Shown: positions 22,097 through 33,110, numbered from the stretch's first letter. The stretch is DNA of 64,000 nt from Doryteuthis pealeii (GCA_023376005.1 CM042150.1:78658079-78722078), one strand, 5' to 3'. Translations and numbers: made by a program. Notes: a model not told the origin generated them from the letters alone.

Positions 22097-22325
22097 TAAA
22101 GTCGTCAGGGCGGCCTAGAGTCGGTATCAGCCTATCAGCGAGGGAGACTATCCCCTTTTCACTAGCTTAGACCAAGGAGATTGTTTTTAGCGTCTGAGAT
22201 GGAGCGCCACACCTACAATCAGCTCCTTCACAGATCCCTGTGCTACTCATAACGCTGAGTTGGCGAGGGTCGGTATAGAACTAGGAACCTTGTGGTTTAT
22301 AGCCGAACGCTCTACCGACTGAGTG
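22097..22325 (-). repeat. SINE-A, head-truncated
   Basis: Same order as 14991-15248 on the - strand. It stops inside box A (CTACCGACTGAG) and is followed by an A-rich run. Confidence 0.9.
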
Positions 22326-23410
22326 CAAAAAAACAAAAAAAAAAAAAAATTATAAAAACAAACTTACCTATTTTCAGACCTGATAGCACAGGAATACTTT
22401 TCAGAGTAAATAAAAGTACACTCACCTGAAAAAGAGAAAAAAAATGGAATTAACAAACTGTTTATAATTTTAAAATAAAACATAAAAAGATTTACATTTA
22501 AAATATATCATAAAGCAAATATAAGTTGTTATATACGCAACCCCCACCACCATCACCTTTGACGCCCTGGTATGTCGAATATGTTTGGACATTTGCCTAG
22601 GGTGATTGACAGGGACAGGTCAAGAGTCCAATACCCACTGAGGCAGATATAAAAAAAGCAGTTGAAAATCACATGGACACTCGTTTAGAGCATTTGAATT
22701 TTTTTAGTTAAATTCAAAAAGTTGTTGGGTTTCTTTGTTTAATGGCATATCAACCTTTGGGGGTCATTTAATGCCAAAGCCATCCTTGTAGAATAGTAAT
22801 AGTTAGGTACCTAGGCTTCTCCGTCGATATCGACGTATGATAGCTTTGATAAATGGGAGAATTTATATCTAAAATGATAGCCATGATGTATGTAAACATT
22901 TTAGTCTTAAATCTAAATAAAGACCTGTGTGTATTTAAGCAACGTATATGATAAAGTGATGATATATACGCGTCTCGACAGCTGTCTGGTGTATAATATT
23001 TACCTAGAAGATTCAGTTTCAATTTTTTAAATACATGAAGCCAGTATCGATACTTTTTGAATTAAATGTTTTGCGCGAAATACAAGTATAGCATTATCCA
23101 CTTTCTGTACAATTAGCTCCAGAAGACTTAAATACGTAAGCAACACCCGAAGAAATGCGACGGTGCAGATTTACACTATATCAAACGAAGCAACTTTCAG
23201 TTGCTTCAATCAATGTAAATGATTGTGGAATATCGAGAATACTATTTTGAGGAAAATTAATATTTCATTCATTAATCATTTCTGCCTCGGTAAAGATTCA
23301 CTCAGTATAATTAAATCTAATTCAAATTTCCTCATAGTTCAACACCCAGCGTTTAAGAATTAAATAGCAATTCCAAAATAAAACATATGATATCAGATTC
23401 TTTGCTTTGA
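22326..23410. other. No gene seen; shared tail copy at 22733-22783
   Basis: AATGGCATATCAACC...GGTCATTTAATGCC at 22740-22778 is the inverted shared SINE/LINE tail. The rest is AT-rich and unrecognised. Confidence 0.5.
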
Positions 23411-23416
23411 TTTCTT

Positions 23417-23495
23417 GGTTTAATGGCATATCAAACTTTGTGGGTCATGGAATTCCAAATTAATCCTTGTAGGAGAGTAGTGGTTATATTTAGCA
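23417..23495 (-). repeat. Shared SINE/LINE 3' tail with short flank
   Basis: TTTAATGGCATATCAAACTTT...GTCATGGAATTCC, inverted tail. The flank AGTAGTGGTTATATTTAG resembles that after the 22733 copy. Confidence 0.65.
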
Positions 23496-23929
23496 CATAG
23501 CAGGGGAGTTAGAGGGTTAATACCACTCCTAAGGGCTTAACCGTCAAATGTAAGACTCAAAATATAATAAGTAGTATTATTCTATCAATTACCTTACTTC
23601 TGACATTTTGAGACCGTATAAACTATTTCAGTCTATGTTTTTGCCGATGTAATGTAAAAAAGAAGAAAAACCAGTATAAATTGATCATTAAACAAGGCAG
23701 CTTTAATGAAAGATGAAAGAACAATTTTTTACACAAAATATGTGTTCTGTCTCTTTTAAAAGAGAATTCGATATAAACTTAACAAGATGCAGATATTTTC
23801 CTCGTCCCTATGAAATACGGTTTGGAAAATTACGAAGATGGTCGACCTGAATTATTTACGTTAAAAAAAGAAAAGAAAAAAAAACAAACTTTAAAACTTT
23901 ATTTAAATATCATCCTCATCAGATAGTGA

Positions 23930-24110
23930 TGACAGCATGGATTCCTATGACACTGACTCTCTTGCTAACCGTCCCTATCGCTCATCAATCTGGCATCTAG
24001 AATCCGCACAAAGCTGATTGCTGTAGGTTTTTGCTGGTCGTACTATACTGGTTTGCCCATGTGTTGATGTACACAGAGAACGTCAAATGAGTTCGCCCTT
24101 GCTTCTCCAG
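23930..24110 (-). pseudogene. LINE-Z C-terminal remnant
   Basis: The - strand encodes, with stops and frameshifts, STHGQTSIVRPAKTY, NQLCADS and LARESVS, the end of the LINE-Z ORF. It parallels 24600-24741 (GHTSVVHQVKTGINQLFAVSG). Confidence 0.65.
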
Positions 24111-24264
24111 CAGTGAGCAACATGAGTTGTTCGTCTTATTTGGATGATTTGTGTGATTGAGGGTAAGTGGCCATACAGCTGCTTTTTTTAGGGGGTGCTG
24201 CTTTGAGAGAGATTGGAGAAGAGGAGAGGACTACAAAGTAGTTTGAACTAACGGGGAGAGAGCC

Positions 24265-24600
24265 CCTTTGGTTTGAATTCAGAGTTTTCCTTCTAGACGC
24301 CAAGCGTTGGATTGTTCACCCACTGACAGGGAACGGGAGCCGGGTTTAGACCGTCGTGAGACAGATTAGTTTTATCCTACCGATCGGCACGTGTATTACG
24401 TCGGCTGTGGCCACGGCTATCCCATCCATTACGAGAGGTTAAAGAGCCTAGTCAGCTCTACTATTTATTCCATAGCTGTACAGAGAAAAGTTGGATCGGT
24501 ACCTTTCCAAGGTATTATGTGAAATGCAAACAGCGGTGTCCAGGATTTGAAATCGCGTTGTCATGTCCATTTCCTACGACGTTAACCATTACACCACGCA
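24265..24600 (-). repeat. SINE-B carrying a 28S rRNA segment
   Basis: The outer parts are SINE-B: GAATTCAGAGTTTTCCTTCT at 24276-24295, then GGTTAAAGAGCCTAGTCAG from 24437, GTACCTTTCCAAGG, TGAAATGCAAACAGC, CCAGGATTTGAAATC (B box) and CCTACGACGTTAACCATTAC (box A side) near 24570-24595. The expected CCTAGACCGGTTGCCTAACC middle is replaced by 140 bp of 28S-like sequence. The element stops against LINE-Z sequence at about 24600. Confidence 0.82.
24299..24438 (+). rRNA. 28S rRNA 3'-region fragment inside SINE-B
   Basis: It contains CCAAGCGTTGGATTGTTCAC, GGGTTTAGACCGTCGTGAGA and TTAGTTTTATCCTACCGAT, which are highly conserved near the 3' end of large-subunit rRNA, and ends TTACGAGAGG, matching the start of the sarcin-ricin loop (AGTACGAGAGGAACC). 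The middle (24380-24425) is diverged. It is a fragment, not a functional rRNA gene. It is antisense relative to the SINE-B transcript. Assignment is from recalled conserved 28S sequence. Confidence 0.85.
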
Positions 24601-24780
24601 ATTCCAACCGTTCATTTCGGTCATCACTCTTGGCAGGCCTTCCGCGTGGCATCCAGAAACCGCGAAGAGCTGATTGATGCCGGTTTTCACTTGGTGGACT
24701 ACACTGGTGTGTCCATGTGTATGTGTCCACAAGAGAACGTTACTTATGAACTTCCAATGTTTGTTTAAAACAGCAGGCAT
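24600..24780 (-). pseudogene. LINE-Z C-terminal remnant
   Basis: The - strand reads ISNVLLWTHTHGHTSVVHQ, GINQLFAVSGCHAEGLPRVM and TEMNGWN, matching the family's LLLWTPTHG...LCxDTGCxxEDLPxAMTDRxGW ending. No catalytic domain is left. Confidence 0.75.
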
Positions 24781-25433
24781 TATCCTTTAAGTATAGGCTA
24801 TCGGTGTTTCCTTAAAAAGTGCGTATTCTTGTCCATATCTTGTAATTAACGGTTGTTTACTGAACCTAAACAACTAGCGATTAGAATAAGACACCATTGA
24901 TCATGCGTCAGAAATGTCTTCTACTTTTGAATAAAAAAAAGCAAATATCAGTCCAAAATGGCCGATTAAATCTTACACAACGGAAAGATTAATTTATTTT
25001 AAATACAGTTCTTGTCTCTTTTCGGTTTCTATGTGATTGCCACGATGTTTAATTAAGAGTGCAACGGTCAGAGTTAGTTACAACTCGGCAAGTGGATTCA
25101 GGTGATTGTTCGCGAATTCCCATGACATTCATTGTTATTGATTTTTCACAAATGCCCTTAAAAAAAGAGAAAGAAAGATAAAACTAATTATAATGTCCAC
25201 ATTCACTAACCGGATCATCAGTTATTTTGACTTAAACTCGCGCGTCCCCTGCACATCCTGAAGGGAGATATGCAAGAAAAACGCACTCAAAGTCGCGATA
25301 ATTCAATTTTGGCAGGGGAAAAAAGAAAAAGAAAAAAGATTCACGTCAAAATCCTGAAAGTAGTTCGATTTTTTCAATTAAGGTTTGTCATTAACTCTTA
25401 AATTGTTTTATTTAATCGTTTTTGTCAGTGTTC
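24781..25433. other. No gene seen
   Basis: Unique-looking DNA with small A-rich runs. Confidence 0.4.
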
Positions 25434-25503
<70 letters not shown>

Positions 25504-25504
25504 A
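25434..25504. repeat. (AGT)n-(TTG)n trinucleotide array
   Basis: About 12 AGT units pass directly into about 10 TTG units, so two different trinucleotides share one array. Confidence 0.93.
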
Positions 25505-25809
25505 AATTGTTTGAATTTTCTGAGATGAGTCATTGTTATTAAATTTGTACGAATATTTATTACATTTTATCCGTGCTAGTTTTAGTAGTAATAGTAGTAG
25601 TAATGTTGATAGAAGCCATGATATTCTTAAGTTTTCCAATTTTTCTCACAGAAGTATTATTATTAATAAACTAGTCTTTCTTTCATCTTATTGTTATCAC
25701 AAAACCAATCCTGCAATACATCTTAAATCTAAACAGCCATGAAATACCTTATTTCACAGCATTGAAAAATAAATGAATCTAATATAAATATATATACCTC
25801 TTAAATATG

Positions 25810-26055
25810 GAGTCTCGCTTGTGTAATGGTTACAATCGTAGGAAATAGAATTGATGACCCGAGTTCAAATCCTGGACAAGAATACGTTTCACTTCTGGCT
25901 AATGCCTATTTGAAAGATATGGATTCAGCTGTTCACACCAAGCTATGAGTGAATGATAAGACAGACTGAGTTCTTTAACTTTAGTTAGACAACAAGTGAA
26001 GAAAAAAGATAACTCCCAATTCAAACCGCTTAAATTTAACTTTGTGTCATATTCT
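25810..26055 (+). repeat. SINE-B, sense copy
   Basis: GCTTGTGTAATGGTTACAAT (box A side), CGTAGGAAATAGAATTGATG, GAGTTCAAATCCTGG (box B at about 25859), GGATTCAGCTG, CAGACTGAGTTCTTTAAC, then TTTGTGTCATATTCTG. It matches the reverse complement of 43816-44070 in order. Confidence 0.85.
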
Positions 26056-26519
26056 GTTCATATCATAGATGTATTTCTTTTATTTTTGGTTACAGAATGT
26101 TGATGATATAGAACTTTGTAATAAATACTGCTTAATAATACCCGTTTTGATTGTTTAATATTCTGTTGAAAATATCAAAATGCTGATACATTTGGATTAG
26201 AATAGAATTGATATTTCATAAATTTTGCAAGTGTGTAATTATTCATGAGGGAAACTGTTGTACCAGCTGTTCATATTTATCTATTTATTTCGTTTTTACA
26301 TTAATATAATTATGATATTAATATTCTAATTGTATGGTGTTTGTCAGTTTTGCAATACTATTGATCAGCAGTCAAGTTCCGGCACAAGCCTAAGGAAATT
26401 TACCATACAACAGGTCTTCCCCACACACAACACCGGTATTTGTCTAAAACTTGAATATCAAGATGCTATACATCTTGCACACATGAATGAGGCTGAAGTC
26501 AGAGTCTGACTACATTCAG
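26056..26519. other. No gene seen
   Basis: AT-rich, unrecognised. Confidence 0.35.
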
Positions 26520-26730
26520 GGCTAAAACAGTTGGTTTTCCTTTTCTTAACCGGTTTGCCTTACTAACATAGCTCAATCAGTCCAACTCTTAGCTGAAGGG
26601 AAGAGCGATGGAATTGAGCCTTACCAATGGCATTGGTACAAAGGAAAATGTAAACGGCTACGTCTAGAAATTGAACTTGAGTTGGTCAGTCAATAACTGT
26701 TACACCAATAGCAACTCCGTAATCTTGATA
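26520..26730 (-). repeat. SINE-B, old copy
   Basis: TTTTCCTTTTCTTAACCGG, AGCTCAATCAGTCCAACTCT, ATTGAGCCTTACCAATGG, TCTAGAAATTGAACTTGAG and ACTGTTACACCA keep the inverted SINE-B order with many substitutions. Confidence 0.6.
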
Positions 26731-27600
26731 TGTGTCATATAATACCTAAATAATTAGAATGGAATCGTCTGTTTTCCTATAAATAATGTCTGACGAAATA
26801 TCGGAAGAGACAAATAACGAGATATCACGGGACTTCTTAATTCAACCTAACAAGTGCTAATAACTGTTAACTTTATATCCTAGCTTAGTAAACCTTTTAC
26901 CTTATCCTTAAAACTCATTGTGTTTCCTCCTTATATTTATCTGTTAACTCTGATACTCGAGTTACAACACAAAGGTAGGCATCCATGATTGAGAATGTCA
27001 GAAGATGAGAAGAATAAAAGGTTTTCTTAGCCTTTGTCTGTCTGATTTTGTGAAAGAATGTTTTTGTTTCCTTAAAGGATTCTCTGGCGAGAAATTGAAG
27101 TATATCCTTGACACCAAAATGTTGTACTGGTAAAATTAAAAGATGGGATTGATATCTTGAAGACGTATATAATTCTATACGATAATAGTCTAATTATAGG
27201 AAAACAAAATGTCATACTTCATACTTATTCAAATTACATTAGCTACCGTGATTACATAGGAAGGATCTGATTTACTAGAAGGCCACTGTTGATTTCTTAG
27301 CTTCATTAGATAATAAATCGAAATGTCTGTGTGTGTGTGCAGTCATACACACACACACACACACACAATGCACACATATATATGCATCTATATATAAGGG
27401 ATAAGCTTAAATATATCAATATCTTGGTAGTATCAAGAGGTACTAATAATGTGGCTTGGTTTAAAAATAATGGTGCTTCGATTCAGAAACTATTCATGAC
27501 CCCAGGATTATCATTTATATGACGGCTTTATTGGTGAAACTTTTCCAGCAGTCGTTGCATTAAATACCTATGTCCATATCTATCTTCTATTTATCTTTTC
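26731..27600. other. No gene seen; short (AC)n near 27345-27367
   Basis: Nothing beyond a small AC run. A 24-codon frame at 26787 is too short to support. Confidence 0.35.
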
Positions 27601-27620
27601 CTCTTTCTCTCTTCTCTCTT

Positions 27621-27704
<84 letters not shown>
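27600..27704. repeat. (CT)n-(AT)n microsatellite
   Basis: CT-rich then pure AT, ending at the fold-back left arm. Confidence 0.93.
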
Positions 27705-27711
<7 letters not shown>

Positions 27712-27935
27712 ATATTAATGATTTGAAGGCGATTACAATGCGTATAAAAAATAAAAACAAAAAGATGTTATTTTTGTCTTATCGATTTTAAAGTATAAAA
27801 CTTTATCTTCAGAGATGAATATCAGAAACTTTATCTTCAGAGATGAATATCAGAAATGATAAGACAAAAATAACATCTTTTTGTTTTTATTTTTATACGC
27901 ATTGGAATTGCCTTCAAATCATTAATATATTATAA
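27705..27935. mobile_element. Fold-back element 3, 231 bp
   Basis: Arms 27705-27783 and 27858-27935 are near-perfect inverted copies (start TTATAATATATTAATGATTT). The spacer holds two tandem 28-bp copies of AAACTTTATCTTCAGAGATG... at 27798-27825 and 27826-27853. No coding sequence. Confidence 0.9.
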
Positions 27936-27970
27936 CATACTTAACAATGCTTCAAGCAAATTACCAATTA

Positions 27971-27975
<5 letters not shown>

Positions 27976-28043
<68 letters not shown>
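27976..28043. repeat. (AT)n array
   Basis: An AT run with one TAATATATT break. Confidence 0.93.
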
Positions 28044-28046
<3 letters not shown>

Positions 28047-28600
28047 CGCTAAATTCGTAAAATTAATATTCTCATACCCATATGAATATACAACAGTCCA
28101 AAATATATATTTTACTCTTCATATATGTTGATATAATTTACTTTTTGTTTACAAAGCTGTAAGAACTTTATTATGCAAATTGCTTGACGGCGCGCATATA
28201 TTCATTAAAATTTTGAATTTTAAAACATTGAAATATTCAGTTTCGATACTTTTTGATCGAACACCGTATTATAACATATGTCTGTTTACACTTTTGGAAA
28301 TGTTGACATCTGCTTCGTTCTTTATATGCGCTTTTAGTATTATCAGTATCATTATATATGTAATCATTAAAGCGAATCCATGATGCAATGCATATGTTTA
28401 AAATGCTCTCCTCATTAATTCATGTGTTGTGTAAACAACTCAACTCAGAGATTCGATTTAGAGAGATTGCAAAAGGAAAGAATATTTGCAACGGCGATCA
28501 ATTTGGGAGTAATTTTGGTTTTCGTGACGACAATAACAGTAATTCAACGTTCCAGAGAGTGAAAACAAAAGGAAATTAGAGAATAATCGTGTTGATGATG
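28044..28600. other. No gene seen
   Basis: The 67-codon hydrophobic frame at 28180-28383 has no recognisable family and no ATG start. Confidence 0.35.
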
Positions 28601-28611
28601 AAGAAGCACTC

Positions 28612-28860
28612 CGAAAAGAAAGAAAGAAAGAAAGAAAGAAAGAAATAAGAAAGAAGAAAGAAAGACAGAAAGAAAAGAAGAAAGAAAGAAAGAAGAAAGA
28701 AAGAAGAAAGATGGCTAGAGGAAAATGGAAAGCAACAACAAATAATTTACACAAGAATTAGAAAAAGGAAGTAAAAAAGAAACTAAAGAAATAATAGAAA
28801 ATAAAATAGATAGATAAATATTAGAGGAAAAGAGGTACAAATAAATAAAAAAATATAACC

Positions 28861-28899
<39 letters not shown>

Positions 28900-29815
28900 A
28901 ATCAGAACTTAAAGAAAGAAACAAAAAAAAAAGAAATAAAGAAATATTACTGAAAGCGAAGTTAAAATGTAAAGAAAAAGTTTGGAAAAAAAAAAGAAAA
29001 AAGGAGAGAAAGAAGGGAAGAAACAGAAAGTAAAAGAAAGGAGAAAAAAAGAAAGAAAGGAAGTAAGTAAGAAAGAAATATTTATAAAAGTAACAAATAG
29101 ACAGAAAAGAAAAATAACTGAAGAAATGATGCAGGAAATATAAGAGTATAATGTCAGTAAAGGGAGGAAAAGAAAGGAAGGAAAAGAAAGGAAGGAAAAA
29201 GAAGGAAAGAAGGAAGAAGAAAATGATAATACAAAGGAAAGAATCAAAGCTACAAAAAAAAACAATGATTTTAGAGAAAAACGAAAAAGACTTCTTGCAT
29301 TTCAAGAGTGAACAATGAAGAAGAAGAAGAAGAAGAAGAGAAGAAGAAGAAGAAGAAGAAGAAGAAGAAGAAAGAAGAAGAAGAAGAAGAAGAAGAAAAT
29401 GAAATGAAGAAGAAGAAGAAGAAGAAGAAGAAGAAGAAGAAGAAGAAGAAGAAGAAGAAAGAAGAAGGAAGAAGAAAGAAGAAGAAGAAGAAGAAGAAGA
29501 AGAAGAAGAAGAAGAAGAAGAAGAAGAAGAAGAAGAAGAAGAAGAAGAAGAAGAAGAAGAAGAAGAGAAGGTATGAAATGAAGAAGAAGAAGAAGAAGAA
29601 GAAGAAGAAGAAGAAGAAAAGAAGAAGAAGAAGAAGAAGAAGAAGAAGAAGAAAGAAGAAGAAGAAGAAGAAGAAGAAAGAAGAAGAAGAAGAAGAAGAA
29701 GAAAGAAGAAGAAGAAGAAGAAGAAGAAGAAGAAGAAGAAGAAGAAAGAAGAAGAAGAAGAAGAAGAAGAAGAAGAAGAAGAAGAAGAAGAAGAAGAAGA
29801 AGAAGAAGAAGGGGG
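28612..29815 (+). repeat. 1.2-kb purine-only-like tract: (GAAA)n then (GAA)n
   Basis: The + strand is almost entirely A and G. From 28612 to 29300 it is GAAA/GAAG-type, and from 29316 to 29812 it is close to pure GAA with occasional extra A. The longest frame of the window (379 codons, -) is this tract read as poly-Ser/Phe, and the + frame as poly-Lys/Glu. Neither is a protein gene. Confidence 0.95.
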
Positions 29816-29821
29816 AAGAAA

Positions 29822-30440
29822 AGTGACGTTAAAAGCTACTCGCAATTTCACCATCTTATGTGATTAGTTGCGGAAGAGACGTCGGTGCGAAAAGCATTGA
29901 GGCGGAAATGGTGGTGTGATTAAGGCTTAGATACGTTCAAACCAAAAAGATCTCGTTGATTGTTGCTCAATTTGCAAGCATATCAGGCCAATATAATTAT
30001 GATCCCGTCTCAGGTTTGACCTGCCAAATAAACCCACAAATGTGAGGAGACGCCTGAACCGCATAACAATGAGGTGAGATTAACGACATGACCTTAATTG
30101 TTTTCGAGAAATGGAGCAGGAAAAGTGGATTGGAGTTTTGCCTAAACGCATAAAAACAAAACAAAAAACAAAAAAAGAACAAAATAGAAAACAAGACTAT
30201 TTTATTAAAAAGAAAGATAAAGAAAAGCATCCAAATAAAATATTAATTAAATTTCGTTTCTTAAATGTATCATTCGTGTATCTGACAGTTCAAATCTTTG
30301 TGTCTTTCTCAAAAGCAACCAAGCAATTAATAGTTTCATTCACTGCCATGCTCAACTAGTAGTGTCTATGGCAATAGCCGAGTAAAAGCTGGAATAATGG
30401 CTGATAATTGCTCGGCTAGCTATCATTAATATCACCCTAA
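29822..30440. other. No gene seen
   Basis: Mixed-composition DNA after the GAA tract, with an A-rich patch at 30150-30210. Confidence 0.35.
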
Positions 30441-30735
30441 GTTTAGTGGGTGGCGTAATGATTATCTTCACAGAAAATGGAAGTGGTGAGACGAGTTTAA
30501 ATTCCGTCTGAGTTTGTTTGCGGTTAATTTGTACCTTTGGAGTGGAGGTGCATTGTGAAATGGTTATCGTCGAAGGAAATGAACTCGGCGCTACGAGTCC
30601 AGTTCTTGGGGAGCTTGTCTGAAATTTATATTATTGGGAAAGGTATGAATCCAACTATTCTTCCTCCCGCTCTGTGTAATTAATGTTGTATACTGCTTCT
30701 TAAGTTCTAATGTCTGCTTCTATCAGGTTACAGCT
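30441..30735 (+). repeat. Two SINE-B fragments in tandem
   Basis: GTGGCGTAATGATTATCTTC and CGAGTTTAAATTCC at 30449-30505 form a head fragment. A second copy runs from about 30545: GTGAAATGGTTATCGTCGAA, GGGAAAGGTATGAATCCAAC and CTTCCTCCCGCTCTGTGTAA. Confidence 0.7.
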
Positions 30736-31045
30736 TATTCTCCCATCTAGTGTATAAGTTCTACATATCGGGGTTTCCGTTTGATTTGGACGACTCTCTA
30801 TGGGTAGGTACTATTTTGGTGTACATGGGGACAACACGCAGACATTTTTTCGTGTCACTTTTATTTGCTCGATTTCTCGATACACTCTTTGCGTGGGAAT
30901 AGCAGTGACGGAAAAGCACGTCTGGCCCTAACGACCGCTTGCTGAAATGACATCCTGCCTGTTGATCAGGGGTTGTTTAAATTCAACAAAGACATCAGTA
31001 AAAGAGGAGGAAATCATGCAAACAAACAAGAAAGAAAGGAAAAGA

Positions 31046-31049
<4 letters not shown>

Positions 31050-31099
<50 letters not shown>

Positions 31100-31100
31100 G
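31050..31100. repeat. (AT)n array
   Basis: A pure AT run with one TTAT break. Confidence 0.93.
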
Positions 31101-31141
31101 GCTGGAAGGAGAAGAATTGATGAGAAGGTGTTATAGGCATT

Positions 31142-31497
31142 TTAAAATGTGTGTACTGCATTGGAAATTAATTTTGTTTAAGGATGGTTTGTATTGTTTT
31201 ATGTATAAAGCTTCTAGTATTTGGAGTTTTTGTTTATTTTGTTTCTTTGTGCAGAATGTATGTATTTTTGTCACGTCGTCTAACCCTCCATTTAACAGAT
31301 AATAGCTTCATTTCACAACACCTAAAATTACATTCATGCCCCTACTCTAATTACCGAAATATTCTAACGGAAAATACACACATTCTGCACAAAGAAACAA
31401 AATAAACAAAAACTCCAAATACTAGAAGCTTTATACATAAAACAATACAAACCATCCTTAAACAAAATTAATTTCCAATGCAGTACACACATTTTAA
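31142..31497. mobile_element. Fold-back element 4, 127-bp arms
   Basis: Arms 31142-31268 and 31371-31497 are inverted copies with about one mismatch seen, beginning TTAAAATGTGTGTACTGCAT. A 102-bp unrelated spacer lies between. (AT)n arrays lie on both sides. It carries no transposase. Confidence 0.92.
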
Positions 31498-31661
31498 TAT
31501 ATATATATATATATATGTTTTTTTTGTGATATGCTTGTCCATCTGATGAGACGAAAATTTGGGGAGCCGGTTTAAATCAACTTAGATTTATATGGGCCCC
31601 AATTTTCGTCGAAATAAATTTATTATGGGATTACTGTATTGAGTTCTTCCTTCCTTTATTG

Positions 31662-31679
31662 ATATATATATATATATTG

Positions 31680-31725
<46 letters not shown>

Positions 31726-31783
31726 TGAGAGATAGAGAGAGGATCGAGAGAAATATATGCATTCATGAATCAATCTAGAATCG

Positions 31784-31838
<55 letters not shown>
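31662..31838. repeat. (AT)n-(GA)n-(AT)n microsatellite cluster
   Basis: AT, GA and AT runs with a short unique spacer near 31745-31790. Confidence 0.9.
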
Positions 31839-31840
<2 letters not shown>

Positions 31841-31861
31841 GTTATGTCATGCAGAAATGCA

Positions 31862-32080
31862 CACTGTCGATGGGGTTTAGAATACGCCGACTGTAGCCTC
31901 TACAGAGGAGTAACACATTTTGCAAAGGAGTGTCCTGGATATGGCACTAAACCTAATCCAGAGATGAGGTTCCAGTTCTGGCCCTTTTGGAAGTGGGATA
32001 GCTTTTACATTATTCCCAGGTTCACTTTGACCTAGACCGGCAGAATCTGTTAAGGTCAAATAGCTTGTGGGAAATTATAT
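31862..32080 (+). repeat. SINE-D, short form
   Basis: CACTGTCGATGGGGTTTAGA (head), TGTCCTGGATATGGCACTAA, GATGAGGTTCCAGTTCTGG and CAGAATCTGTTAAGGTCAAA. The roughly 230-bp long-form module is absent. Confidence 0.8.
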
Positions 32081-32215
32081 TTTTAGATAGGAATAAATGA
32101 TACCATACAGATATGTGCAAAACATTAGTATTAGAAATAATTACTTAAAGCGATAAATGTTTTTTACTAACGATTAACATTACTAGTTACTTAAATTCAT
32201 ATAATTGCTTGCAAA

Positions 32216-32593
32216 TCTATTAATAATGGAGATTCGCTTCCGGTTTTTGTCTGTAACAAAAACTACGTCCCTTCTTACATTACACTACCTAAAATCGTCA
32301 TAACATAGAATAAATACACTCAAAATTTAAGGCAATGTTAGAGAGTCCTCATTGGGTTTTTTAAACAAGTTTTAATAAATACATACCTGGTATTATCTAT
32401 CTATATATAGTTTGTTTTATTTCAATATATATTTAAAGTTATCAGAACTAAGTTTCCATTTCAATTTTTTTTTTTACTCCTTTAATAGATTGTACTTTAC
32501 TTATGATTTACTCTCTGATATTAAATTTTCAACTCCCATCCCCTCAGGCAATATATATTTTACGTCGCCCCGAGGGTGCTTTTATTTTGCTAG
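32216..32593 (+). mobile_element. Helitron-like element family 2, both ends present
   Basis: The 5' end A|TCTATTAATAATGGAGATT resembles family 1 (A|TCTTATTATAATGGAGATT). It shares about 350 bp with 10875-11241. The 3' end is GTCGCCCCGAGGGTGC (imperfect hairpin), a short AT spacer, then CTAG|T at 32590-32594. No coding capacity, so non-autonomous. Confidence 0.7.
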
Positions 32594-32640
32594 TTATTAT
32601 AATTCATATAGGCAAATTATTGGTGTTATATATGTATGCG

Positions 32641-32835
32641 AGGGCCGGTTTAGCTCAGTCGGTAGTGTGTTTGGCTAGGAATCACAAGGTTCTTGGTTCG
32701 ATACCGGCCATCGCCAACTCAGCTTATGAGTAGCACATGGATCTGTGCGGTAAAGTGAGGAGATGATGGTAAGTGTGGCGCTCCACTTCAGATGCTAAAT
32801 TAATCTCCTTAGCCTAGCGCTAGTGAAAAGGGGAT

Positions 32836-32870
<35 letters not shown>

Positions 32871-32940
32871 CTGGCTGGCTGGCTGGCTGACTGGCTGGCT
32901 GATACCGACCTTAGGCCACCCCGACGACTTTACTTTTACT
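32641..32940 (+). repeat. SINE-A, full-length sense copy
   Basis: Box A TAGCTCAGTCGG at 32651-32662 and box B GGTTCGATACC at 32695-32705 give an internal RNA polymerase III promoter layout. The tRNA-like head is followed by the GGCGCTCCACTTCAG body and a (ACTTT)n end near 32925-32940. The body is expanded by (CT)n and (GGCT)n repeats at 32838-32892. It is not a functional tRNA gene. Confidence 0.93.
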
Positions 32941-33110
32941 ACATATGTATAGTATAAATCATATAACTGTGTTCAAACAATTGATTGTTATTAAATAATA
33001 ATAGTTACTTTAAAGCAAATAATTATTAGTATTAGATCGGAATATTTGATAAACAATTATTTTCAAGCAAATGGTTATATACAGATATAAATTGTGCAAT
33101 TAAAAAACTG
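32941..33110. repeat. Degenerate ATATAACTG...TAGTATTAGAT units
   Basis: TAAATCATATAACTGTGTTC and ATTAGTATTAGATCGGAATA resemble the dispersed roughly 50-bp unit. Confidence 0.5.

Noticed and set aside
23930..24780. Simple segmental duplication around the 28S-bearing SINE
   Set aside because: The two similar 110-bp segments are two copies of the LINE-Z C-terminus, recognisable by coding motifs, so separate insertions explain them.
28715..29854. 379-codon minus frame, longest in the window
   Set aside because: It is the (GAA)n/(GAAA)n tract read as poly-Ser/Phe/Leu; no domain, no codon structure.
32641..32715. Functional tRNA gene
   Set aside because: Box A and B are good, but it continues into the SINE-A body, has no proper acceptor stem, and has several sister copies in the window.
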